NCBI GenBank assembly: GCA_014189435.1
Contig: CP050295.1
Span: forward strand, 62,001-126,000
Direction: 5' to 3'
Source of the DNA: Mesorhizobium loti
GTDB lineage: Bacteria; Pseudomonadota; Alphaproteobacteria; Rhizobiales; Rhizobiaceae
DNA: 64,000 nucleotides
This document shows positions 25,885-35,026 of the stretch, piece after piece; position 1 is the first letter of the stretch; every line of letters starts with the position of its first letter. The notes below the pieces were generated by a model. The model saw only the letters and a list, made by a program, of their open reading frames with translations. It searched no databases and had not been told where the DNA came from. The translations under genes and the position numbers were made by a program.

Positions 25885-27594
25885 GTGGTGCACAAGAAAG
25901 CGGCGGCGAAGCCCGTGGGTCGTAAACCCACGACGGAGCAGCAACAGGCAATTGACGCTTTCCTGTCCGGTGGCTCGCTCCGCATCAATGCTTATGCGGG
26001 CACCGGCAAGACCTCGACGCTGCAGTTCCTTGCCCACGGCACTCGCAGCCGCGGCCAGTACATCGCCTTTAACAAGGCGATTGTCGGAGACGCCCGTGAG
26101 AAATTTCCTCCGACGGTAAATTGCTCCACCACCCACAGCCTAGCGCTGAAATCGCTGCACTCAGACTACAAAAAAACCAAGGACAAGTTCGCCGGCAAGG
26201 TCGGCACGAAGCAACTCGCTGAGATACTTGGATTCAAGAAGGCCTGGCGAGTTGACCGTGACCATTCTCTACAGCCAGTGTCACAAGCTTATTTGATCCA
26301 GCAAACAGTTAGACGGTTCGCTCAAAGCGGCGACGAGGAAATCTCTGACGCGCACGTGCCTCGGCACGGATCGCTGCTTACGGCCAGCGAAGATACTCTC
26401 AAGGCAGTGAAAGAGTTTGCGTGCAACAATGCCAGGCACGTATGGCACCGCATGTGCGACCCAAAGGATGCGATCCCGCTGGGTTTTGACGGGTTCTTGA
26501 AGCTTTGGGGGCTATCCAAGCCGCAGATCGCAGCCGACTACATCCTTCTAGATGAAGCGCAGGACACCAATCCCGTCGTACTCGAGGTGCTGCGGCGGCA
26601 AAACGCCCAGCTTGTCTACGTTGGCGACCGCTACCAGCAGATATACGAATGGCGTGGCGCGGTGAACGCGATGGATGCGATCAAGACTGATGCCATCGTT
26701 AGCCTGACCCAGTCGTTCCGGTTCGGTCCCGAGATCGCCGGCGAAGCATCCCGCATCCTGCAGCGGCTCGGTGAGAGCGTTCCGCTGACCGGCAATCCCG
26801 CTATGCGGAGCCGGGTCGGTAGCTGCAACCCCAATGCCATCCTTGCCAGGACCAATGCGAACGTCATGACGGCGCTAATCCAGTGCCTCGATGAGGGTCG
26901 CAAGCCGCATCTCGTTGGCGACAACAGGGACCTCAAGGAGCTGCTGTGGGGAGTGCGGGACTTGAAGGAGGGGCGTCCAACCGATGTCGCCGATTTCTTC
27001 GGTTTCACCAGTTGGGAGTCGGTGGTCGACTTCTCCAAGACCACCGAGGGCGAGCACCTGACCATGTTCGTCAACCTGGTGCAGAGCAAGGGCGAGAAGC
27101 GCCTGCTGTGGGCAATCAACCAATCCGTCAGCGAGGAGCAGGCTGAGATCATCATCTCCACAGCACACAAGGCCAAGGGTCGGGAATGGAAAAATGTTCG
27201 ACTGATGGACGACTTCCTGAAGACCCGCGAAGCACGGACTCCCGCGGAAAAGGCCAAACAAGAGCAGGAGGACGCTGCGGAACTAAGGCTTTTCTACGTC
27301 GCCGTTACACGCGCGAAGGAGGCGATCGAGATACCGATCATGGGCAGCAAGGGTGAGCCGCCTCCAGCTTCGGCACTCCTAGCAAAGTATGAGGAGCAGG
27401 CGCCGGCTAAGACCGCTGTCGCGCCACCGGTCGACTGGCAGGAGGCGTTGGTGCATGGGTCCGGACTTGAGGGGATGTCGATCTTTGAAGCGGCAGACTA
27501 TGCCGTGGCCGCCTTGCGGCGGGCGGATTTCGGGCGTGCGCAGGCAAGCATGCGGTTGAGGACGGCGCAGCCGATGGCGACTTCGGTCTGCTGA
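25885..27594 (+). CDS. UvrD/FBH1-like SF1 helicase, 3' end replaced by an IS
   Basis: Superfamily 1 DNA helicase. Motif I is NAYAGTGKTSTLQFLA, motif II DYILLDEAQDTNP, motif III VYVGDRYQQIYEWRGAV, motif IV SLTQSFRFGPEIAGEA, motif V STAHKAKGREWKNVRL and motif VI LRLFYVAVTRAKEAIEI. It resembles the short FBH1-like helicases that displace proteins or recombinase filaments from DNA. From about 27444 the frame reads into an IS5 element (VHGSGLEGMSIFEAADY onwards), so the last 50 residues are foreign; all helicase motifs remain. The start may be upstream (see 25661). Confidence 0.8.
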   Translation: MVHKKAAAKPVGRKPTTEQQQAIDAFLSGGSLRINAYAGTGKTSTLQFLAHGTRSRGQYIAFNKAIVGDAREKFPPTVNCSTTHSLALKSLHSDYKKTKDKFAGKVGTKQLAEILGFKKAWRVDRDHSLQPVSQAYLIQQTVRRFAQSGDEEISDAHVPRHGSLLTASEDTLKAVKEFACNNARHVWHRMCDPKDAIPLGFDGFLKLWGLSKPQIAADYILLDEAQDTNPVVLEVLRRQNAQLVYVGDRYQQIYEWRGAVNAMDAIKTDAIVSLTQSFRFGPEIAGEASRILQRLGESVPLTGNPAMRSRVGSCNPNAILARTNANVMTALIQCLDEGRKPHLVGDNRDLKELLWGVRDLKEGRPTDVADFFGFTSWESVVDFSKTTEGEHLTMFVNLVQSKGEKRLLWAINQSVSEEQAEIIISTAHKAKGREWKNVRLMDDFLKTREARTPAEKAKQEQEDAAELRLFYVAVTRAKEAIEIPIMGSKGEPPPASALLAKYEEQAPAKTAVAPPVDWQEALVHGSGLEGMSIFEAADYAVAALRRADFGRAQASMRLRTAQPMATSVC

Positions 27595-28305
27595 ACTGGA
27601 AGCGACCGTGCCCGCAAACGCCGCCCGATGGTGGACTTGTATCGCCCTATGGCGGTCTCGACCAGCGAGCGTTTGCCATAACCGTTGGAGACCTGCCATT
27701 TCATCCGGCCGTCTCTGCCGATTGCGGCGATATGCTGGTCCCTTTGGCCGGCAGGTCTATCGTCGAATGGTTCGACCGCGTTGACGCGAGGCGGAATGAC
27801 GATTGCGGCGGCAGCGCTGTGATCGATGACTGCGTCGTAAGTCGGTTTTCCGTCATAGGCGCCGTCAGCAGTAAACTGTCCGATCGGACCGCCAATCTGG
27901 TCGAGCAGTGGCTCAACTTGAGACACATCGCCAGTGTCCTGATCAGTCAGGGTATGGGCAATGATCTCGCCGCTGTCGGCATCCAGTGCCAGATGCAGCT
28001 TGCGCCAACTGCGACGGGATCTGGCGCCGTGCTTCTCCTCCAGCCACTGACCCGCGCCGTAGACCTGCAGGCCGGTGCTGTCGACAAGAACATGCACTGG
28101 TCCCTCCGGCGCAACCCGGCGATCATGCCGTTTGTTGGGCGATTGCCATGTCCGCGCCCGACGGCTCAGGGTGGTATGATCGGGGACAGCGAGCGCCAGC
28201 CCCATCAGTTGCAGCACCGATTCCAGCAAGCCTTCTGCCTGGCGCAGCCGCAGGCCAAACACAAGGCCCAGCGTCAAGCCCCACTTAAACACCGCCTGTA
28301 AGAAT
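27444..28305 (-). mobile_element. IS5 family element, 3' part with transposase C-terminus
   Basis: The minus strand encodes the last 260 residues of an IS5 transposase: LRQAEGLLESVLQLMGL, then VPDHTTLSRR, the catalytic VLVDSTGLQVYG, FTADGAYDGKPTYDAV and the Glu segment KRSLVETAIGRYKSTIG. The outer end is GGCGTTGGTGCATGGGTCCGGAC at 27444-27466. The matching N-terminus is at 30067-30378, so the gene was split by the IS1634 element between them. Confidence 0.8.
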
Positions 28306-28311
28306 ATGTTA

Positions 28312-30000
28312 TTATATCAGCACGTTAGGCGCGCGCCGGCGCGTGTTACCACTACATTTTGGGGATGATATCAGGCGAGTTGTTCGTCGAGGTTGTGTGG
28401 CAGAGCGATGCCAGCTGCCTTGAAGACGTTGCCCACTTGGCCCGTAACGTGGGTTCTGGTGGTGACGATGCGACCATCCTTTTCGATGGTGGCTTCCTGG
28501 AGGCGGTCGAGATCGCGTAGGAGCGGCTGCCATTCGGGCGTCAGGCCTTTGGCCCGGCAGAGGCGGCGCAGTTCCTTGCTGAGTACGAGCCCCAGGAACG
28601 AGCAGAACACATGCCCGCGGATGGCGGCATCGGATTGGTGGAAGATCGGCCGGGTATTGAAGGTTGCCTTGGCGGCGCGGAACAGGCTCTCGACCTCGAG
28701 CAAATCGCGATACCGCAGCACGGCCTGGAGCGGGGTCACCTTCGCGTTGGTCCGCACCACGGTGATGCCGTCGTACCGGGCTTCCTCGGCAAGCTTGCCG
28801 ACATCGATCTTGAAGTTCTTGCCGCTGGCCTTGAGGTAACGCCGGTAGGCCGAGTTGCCGACCAGTGCCTTGTCGCCCTTCTTGAGCTGCGCCTCGAGGC
28901 CGGCGATGATCGCCTGGCGGTCGGCCTTGTCCTTCTCGGGCCTCGGCGTCATTGCGGCTGACGATGTAGCGGTCTTTACCGACCTTGACCTCTTTGACCC
29001 ACAACTGAGTTTCACCGCGCTGGCGCTCGAGAACGAGCGGAACCATCGGTGCCGCGTCATTGAGCACGACGTTGTGGATCACGCTGCTCGAGCGTTCGCG
29101 GGCCCCCAGAATGTATTCCATGCCCAGCTTTTCGAGCGCGGCGATGGTATCGGCGCTGATCATGCCGCGATCGGCGACAACGCAGGCGCGTGTGACGCCG
29201 AAGCGCGTTCGCAGCCGATCGACCACCGGCAACAGGACGGTCACGTCAGCGGTGTTGCCGGGTACCATCTCGGTGCAGATCGGCCGGCCCTCGGCATCAA
29301 CGACCAGCGCCAGGATCATTTGCGCCAGATCGGGGCGGAAGTCCTTGGAATGCCCGCGCTTGCCCAGCGTCTCGCCGCCCGCGCCGTAGAAGGATAACGA
29401 GGTGGTGTCCATGAACACAAGGCTGAGGTCGGTGAACAGGTCCTGCCGGCGCGCGAAGAGCTTTTCCTCGATCACGTCTTTCACGCAGCGCGCCACCAGC
29501 GCGCCTTGCGCCTTTTCGCCGAGTTCCTCGCCCAGCCACGCCATGGCCCGGTAAAAGTGATGGAGCGCCAGACCCTCGGCGCCCTCGATACCATAATCGG
29601 CCATCCAGTTCGCGCAGTCGCGGTCCGAGCCCGAGACGAACAGCCGATGCAGCGTGCCAACGAACACCGCCCGTTCCACCGCAAAGCCGAACTGGCGCCC
29701 TTCCAGCACCTCTTCCAGCACCTCGCCGATCCCGAGCCGCTCCCACAGCCGCCCGAACAACAGCGGACCGCCGATGCGGCGAGAGGCAATTCGCCCCGCG
29801 TCAATGTCGGACAGGATGAGGCTGCGTTCGCCATGGCGCGCAATCGAGGCCGCCAATCTGTCAAGTTCGCCGCTGGCAACCAGCGCATCCTTGCGGCCCA
29901 GCGCCTTTATCGTGCGCTGGCGAACGGTTTTGCCGTCGCGGACACTTTCCACGAGGTAGAGATAGCGGTGGCCGCGGGCGACTCTCTCAACGACAAACAT
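28312..30000 (-). mobile_element. IS1634-type element with frameshifted transposase
   Basis: The minus strand encodes a 560-residue IS1634/IS1549-type transposase: MFVVERVARGHRYLYLVES, RTIKALGRKDALVASGELD, FMDTTSLSFYGAGGETLGKR and TRACVVADRGMISADTIAAL. At about 28945 one extra C (GGCCCG for GGCCG) shifts the frame; the true C-terminus then reads EKDKADRQAIIAGLEAQLKK to VFKAAGIALPHNLDEQLA, ending at 28371. The enzyme is therefore broken here. I could not find convincing inverted repeats. Confidence 0.75.
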
Positions 30001-30066
30001 GCCAGCGTTGTTAGCGAATAAATGCCATAAAATCCATACAACATGCGGCTAGCAGATCAAATGTTG

Positions 30067-30378
30067 TTACCACACATTTTCGCGCCGAAAACTCACGGCG
30101 AGTGAATTCAATAGCTTAACGGACAGCGTTCGCCATCCGTTCACCTCCAACTGTTCAAGTCGGGCCAAGGTGGTCTCGATTGCCAGATCAGAATAGCGGT
30201 GCTGGCCGCCACGTGTCTTGCGTCTTGGCGCTTGCCACCTGGACAGGGCTTCCGGCGTCACCCACAGGGTCAAACTGCCGCGATGACGAAGTCCTGCCTC
30301 ATATTCTGGCCAGTTCGTCACCCTGAACTTCATCTTCTCAATATGATGGCGGCCGCTGGTATTGTGTTTGAAAGGCAT
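30067..30378 (-). pseudogene. IS5 transposase N-terminal fragment
   Basis: MPFKHNTSGRHHIEKMKFRV, then VTNWPEYEAGLRHRG and SLTLWVTPEALSRWQAPRRK are the standard N-terminus of IS5 transposases whose C-terminus is found at 27498-28300. After YSDLAIETT the frame leaves the family, marking the break. The two parts are separated by about 1.8 kb of inserted DNA. Confidence 0.7.
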
Positions 30379-30448
30379 GGCTACGCTACAAAGGCTATTG
30401 CGGTGACCGCTTGCCTAAACCCACACCAATAAAAGATCCGTGCACCAT

Positions 30449-31805
30449 GTGTAGACGCCCGTTTGGCAAGAGGAATCTTTAGTTGGCATTGCGCGTTGTC
30501 GGGTGCTGACATGTGTCCGGCCTGTGATGCGGCTTTCACACATGCCGCGGGCCCTTATGGTGTTCGCAGGTCAGGTCCAAATCAACGCCGCGTGCTCTTG
30601 AGACACTTTGGTGCACACTGGTTTTCCTGATCCCGTCTCACGACCGTTGCGCCATACTTCCGATGACCTCTCTCGCTGCGACGTCCCCTCGGTTACGTTG
30701 GCTTTAGACCGCAGCAACCGGAGCTCTGTATATTCCTCCCTTGGCCATGATAGCCCAGATCATTCGCGCCATCTTGTTGGCAAGCGCCACCCTCACCAGC
30801 ATCGGTGGTTTATGCGCCAGCATCTTGGCCAGCCACGTGCCTGGTGTTGCACCCTTGCGGGCGGGCGCGCCACACAAGCTCGCTATTGGCCCCTATGATC
30901 AGGAGCCGCCGCAGAGATCGATCCCCCATCTTCGTCGTGGAGCCGAGACGCTGTTTGCCGCCTGTCGAATGTTGTCGCGGCACAAGCCCAAGCCATGCGG
31001 CGAAGTCCCGCCCACGTTTGAAGGTTTCAGGCGATGGCGCCAGAGCCACCAGTGCGGTGGCAATCAATGGGCCAATTCCGGGAACTGTCATCAACCGGCG
31101 TGCGGTCTCATCTTCACGAGCCCGGCGCACAATCTGTGCATCCAGCACGCGAATCTGATCATTCAGTTGGGACAAGCTTGCTGTCAGAAACCGCAGAGCA
31201 GTCCGCGCAGTTTCTGGAAGAGCCGTTTGCGGATCCTCAATCATCGCAATCAGTTTCGAAGCGAAGCTTAAACCCTGCGGCACGACTTCACCAAATTCCG
31301 CAAGGTGGCCGCGCAGCGCATTGATGGTCTGCGTGCGCTGCCGGATCAGCAGATCGCGGGTGCGCAACACCACTGCTGCGGCTTGTCTTTCTTCGCTCTT
31401 CACGGCAACAAAGCGCATCGTTGGTCGTTGCGCCGCCTCGCAGATCGCCTCAGCATCAGCCATGTCGTTCTTCTGCCGCTTCAAAAAGGGCTTCACGTAG
31501 GCCGGTGGGATCATACGGACTTCGTGTCCCAAATGCCCTATCTCACGCGCCCAGAAATGCGAGCTTCCGCAGGCTTCCATCGCAACCAGGCACCGTGGCA
31601 GGCCACCAAAGAATTTCAAAACCCGCCCGCGCCGCAATTGCTTGCGAAACACAACAGCACCTGTTTCGTCAGCCCCGTGGACCTGAAACACGTTCTTGGC
31701 TAAATCCAAACCGATCGTACGAACTTCGCTCATGATGCCCATCTCCAATGGTGGTTTAAACAACTCCACTTTGCCACACACTGCGGTCGTCGCGGGCGTC
31801 TACAC
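30449..31805 (-). mobile_element. IS110 family element (IS1111-like)
   Basis: A perfect 13-bp inverted repeat, GTGTAGACGCCCG at 30449-30461 and CGGGCGTCTACAC at 31793-31805, brackets an IS110 transposase and about 240 non-coding bases beyond its 3' end. Subterminal inverted repeats are a mark of the IS1111 group. It lies directly beyond the 3' end of the PPTase gene. Confidence 0.75.
30704..31733 (-). pseudogene. IS110 transposase, frameshifted near the C-terminus
   Basis: Starts MSEVRTIGLDLAKNVFQVHG (DEDD/RuvC-like catalytic core), continues VAMEACGSSHFWAREIGHLG and RQKNDMADAEAICEAA, and has the C-terminal transposase_20 segment MTVPGIGPLIATALVALAP. At about 30872 one extra base in a GCCCGCCCGC run shifts the frame; without it the protein would run KGATPGTWLAKMLAHKPPML to GGIYRAPVAAV and stop at 30704. 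It may be inactive or a sequence error. Confidence 0.8.
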
Positions 31806-31829
31806 CATCAACGCCCTGCTGCGGCCGAG

Positions 31830-32510
31830 TCAAGCGCGGCCGAAGATGATGCCCCATTTTGATCGGGGCCCCGTAACGAAGACTGCAGTGAGTATCAGTC
31901 CATTGGAGATGATGAACCGGCCGCGAAGCTCCCACGCATGATCTTCGGCCGGCAGGAATGTGTGGGGGAGGCGAGCATGAAATGTGCCATCGTCGGGGAT
32001 GATGGTGACCACGGCGTCCTCGAAGCCTAGCCATTCACGTGTGAGCGGGAACCATGCCTTAAAGATGCTTTCCTTAGCACTGAAGAGCAACCGGTCCCAA
32101 TTGAGGCGCCCGGGTGCGTTGGCCAGCCAATACCGTTCCTCGTCAACCGAAATGAGCTCCAATACGCCGGATGGCAACTCCTCGTCGACTTCTGCATCGA
32201 TTCCAAGCGCAGCGTAGTCCCCATGCTGAGCGACGGCGGCGGCACAGAATCCAGCACAATGTGTTATGCTGCCAACCACACCAGGTGGCCAAAGCGGCTC
32301 ACGGTGAGGTCCACTTGGGATCGCGCAGGGAGGAAAGCCGAGCTTGGACAATGCCGCTCTGGCACAGGCACGCCCGATCGAGAATTCACGCCTTCTGCTC
32401 TCGGCCGCAGTGGCGATTGCACTCTCTTCTTCGGCCATCACCAGGGCACTGCTGAGATCTCTTGCTCGACAGGTTTGCACAGCAACGTTTGGGGGGAACA
32501 GCGTATCCAA
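31830..32510 (-). CDS. EntD/Sfp-type 4'-phosphopantetheinyl transferase
   Basis: Attaches phosphopantetheine from CoA to carrier domains, so it should activate the two T domains of the NRPS encoded upstream. EntD-type motifs are present: FSIGRACARAALSKLG, WPPGVVGSITHCAGFCAAAVA, LGIDAEVDEELPSG (Mg-binding Asp and Glu) and LLFSAKESIFKAWFPLT (K-E-S-x-x-K). No reliable ATG exists; I chose TTG 32510 (GAGCGAGG upstream), giving about 226 residues, the normal length. The open frame extends to 32627. It is last in the NRPS-MATE-PPTase order on the same strand. Confidence 0.85.
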   Translation of the reverse strand: MDTLFPPNVAVQTCRARDLSSALVMAEEESAIATAAESRRREFSIGRACARAALSKLGFPPCAIPSGPHREPLWPPGVVGSITHCAGFCAAAVAQHGDYAALGIDAEVDEELPSGVLELISVDEERYWLANAPGRLNWDRLLFSAKESIFKAWFPLTREWLGFEDAVVTIIPDDGTFHARLPHTFLPAEDHAWELRGRFIISNGLILTAVFVTGPRSKWGIIFGRA

Positions 32511-32729
32511 ATGTCCTCGCTCTCTCGACCGCGATCCGCTGCTGGCCGGCTCATGCAGGTCGCGCTGCGGCCAACACCCGTCCTTTGTCCTCGCCGTGCC
32601 GGATTGACCATTCGTGCGCCCGGTCAAGCATGCACGGATGGGTCCTGTATTGGATCTGGCTCTTCAACCACGATCTGCGGGCAGAACCGAAATGATCGCC
32701 TTTCACGTCAGCAGCGTCGACCCGATTCC

Positions 32730-34082
32730 CTAGCTCAGCGAGGGCATTCCTTTAAGAACGCCGATCTGCCCGCGAATTACAAACAGAGCAATCAGCCCCG
32801 CCACCAACTCAGCAACTGCCTGGCAGGCCAACAGTCCGTTAAAGCCCCAAATGACTGGAAACAGTAGTATGGCGGGTATGAAAAGGTAGCCTTGCCTGGC
32901 AAGGGAAACGACGGCACTGAGGCGTACTCTCCCCAATGACTGAAGCAGGGTGATCGCAACGTACTGAACACCAAAGAGGCCGAAGAAAAGATGGAAAACA
33001 ATACAGGCAGAGACGGCGAGATCGATTACATCCTCGTTATCGCTGAAAAGCGAAACCATTGGCCGAGCAAAAATCAGGACCACGGCGGAAAAGCTGACTG
33101 AAAATGCGACGGCTATGAAAAGCATGAACTTCGCGGCCTTCTCTACCCGGGCGAAATCCTGTGCTCCCCAACCGAAACCGAGAACCGCCTGAGAGCCTAT
33201 GCAGAAGCCGATAATTGGGAGTGCCCCGATCGTTGACAATCGCACGGCTATACCCACAGCGGCAACGGAAGCGTCGCCGAATGGTGCAGCAGCACGGTAG
33301 AAGAGCATGAATGCAACGGCAGACAAAATACTGGTGATAGTTGCCGGCGCTCCAATGGCGGCGATCTGTTTGATGCGGCCCACCCTGAAGGTAATGTAAG
33401 AAGTTCCGATACGAACAATCCCACACTTCTTTAGGAAATATGCGATGTAGACGCTGATAGCGGCGATCTGAGACAACAGCGTCGCAAGCGCCGCTCCTCG
33501 AACGCCCAGATCTAGCAAGAAAATGAAGATAGGATCGAGCACGGTATTCAGCGCGAAAGCCGTAATCATGGTCCACATGCTGAATCGTGTATTGCCCTCG
33601 GCCCTTACGATGAACCCATTGACAATGTTCAGCAGCATGAGAGTGTAGCCGAACAAGAGCGTCGATGCGTACTCAAGCGCGGCCGGCATGATTGTCGGAC
33701 TGGCGCCAAGCATAGCGAGAATCTTGCGCAAAGACAGAAACAGACCGACAGTAAGACCCACTCCGATCGGAACCGCGAGAGCGAGCGCCAAGCTCGCGCC
33801 GCGACTCGCCTCAAGCGAGTTGTCAGCGCCAAGATGGCTAGACACGAATGATGCTGTGCCTACGCCGAGCCCCTGTCCGACTGCCAAGAGGAGGACAACG
33901 ATCGGGAAAGTCATGCTGACGGCGGCGATAGCCTGTGCCCCGAGCGTGCCAACAAAGATCGCATTCACGAACTGCTGAAGCGCATTGATCGACAAGCCAA
34001 TAATCGAAGGAATGGCGAGTCGCATGATGAGGCGGGAAAGTTTTTCGTCCGACAGATTAATGTGTTGTTCCGGTGCTGCCAT
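32730..34082 (-). CDS. MATE family efflux transporter
   Basis: 450 residues with 12 predicted helices in two halves (LIMRLAIPSIIGLSINALQQ; IAAIGAPATITSILSAVAFM), typical of NorM/MATE exporters that use a Na+ or H+ gradient. It starts 64 bases after the end of the NRPS coding region and 103 or more bases before the PPTase frame, so it is probably in one operon and exports the peptide product. ATG 34082 has a GAGGGGG ribosome site about ten bases upstream. Confidence 0.88.
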   Translation of the reverse strand: MAAPEQHINLSDEKLSRLIMRLAIPSIIGLSINALQQFVNAIFVGTLGAQAIAAVSMTFPIVVLLLAVGQGLGVGTASFVSSHLGADNSLEASRGASLALALAVPIGVGLTVGLFLSLRKILAMLGASPTIMPAALEYASTLLFGYTLMLLNIVNGFIVRAEGNTRFSMWTMITAFALNTVLDPIFIFLLDLGVRGAALATLLSQIAAISVYIAYFLKKCGIVRIGTSYITFRVGRIKQIAAIGAPATITSILSAVAFMLFYRAAAPFGDASVAAVGIAVRLSTIGALPIIGFCIGSQAVLGFGWGAQDFARVEKAAKFMLFIAVAFSVSFSAVVLIFARPMVSLFSDNEDVIDLAVSACIVFHLFFGLFGVQYVAITLLQSLGRVRLSAVVSLARQGYLFIPAILLFPVIWGFNGLLACQAVAELVAGLIALFVIRGQIGVLKGMPSLS

Positions 34083-34145
34083 GCTTCTGATTGCCCCCTC
34101 TTCCTCAACCCCCTACCCCGGACTTATCGTCGGTTGACAGGTCGG

Positions 34146-35026
34146 CTACACATCTTCAGATGTATTGATTATCTGGAGCAGTTCCTGGCGCAAGATTGTG
34201 CAGAGGTTGCGGGTCGTTCCATAGCCAACTTGTCTTGGATCGTATCTCACTTCGATTTGTAGCTCACCAGCTTCGTATCCGACACGAAACCAGAAGAGGT
34301 AGTTCATGGCGGACTGCTCCATATCTTCGCCGATCCAAAGTGAGTGCGGATCTCTGGCTAGCAGACGCCGTGGATAATGGCGTTGCAGTCGTGCTCGATA
34401 GTTCAGTCCGATCCTAGGCAACGGCAAATGATCGATCCGCTTCCGCACTGCCGGATCCCGATTCAAGAACTTCATCGCCCGAAAACCGATCCCCCGGCGC
34501 GGCAGCGCGTTGCGCTGCCGATATATCGAACGAGCGCGATCCGGACGAGACTCCTTCCCAGTCAGATATAAGGGAAGCGGAACCAGCTCGCCGACATAGC
34601 CGATGATCTGAGACGGATCGATGTCGTCGAATAACTCACCTCTGGTCGATGTGAGGCTGTCGATCCAGAGCGAGTAATTCCCGAAAGCGCGGCCAAACGC
34701 CCCTGACACAGCCGCAAGGAATATATCAAAATCCTCGCATTGCGCAGACGTCGCCGAGACATTGAGAAGTCTGGCCGTCGCCTTCTCGCCGATCGTTACG
34801 CAATATTTGGCCTGATCTTCCCAAAGTTGGCTGCAATATTCTTCATTTACCAATCCCTCCAAGCGGGCATAATGGAGCCTTCTTGCAGTTTCATCTAAAA
34901 ATTCCGCTGTACCCGAGCCAGCATCGCTCACATGCATATCGAGCAGATCATATCGAACCCCCTCCCAATATTCGAGTTCGGTTGGCGCTTCGCTATCTGC
35001 GTAATGGCCCAATCGCTCCAGCCACT
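34146..35026 (-). pseudogene. NRPS C-terminal remainder (second half of final condensation domain), out of frame
   Basis: Continues the condensation domain interrupted at 34993: after the shift the protein reads SQWLERLGHYADSEAPTELE, then WIDSLTSTRGELFDDIDPSQ, IIGYVGELVPLPLYL and YLFWFRVGYEAGELQIEVRY, ending IINTSEDV. The order fits motifs C4-C7 of condensation domains. No carrier or thioesterase domain follows. It has no start of its own and would be made only if the frame is restored. Confidence 0.8.

Noticed and set aside
26430..26460. Sigma-54-like TGGCAC-N5-GTGC at 26440
   Set aside because: Inside the helicase coding region and it misses the TTGC element.
28320..30090. GTTACCAC(T)ACATTTT at both ends of the IS1634-type element
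   Set aside because: The two copies (about 28345 and 30065) are in the same orientation, not inverted, so I do not use them as IS ends.
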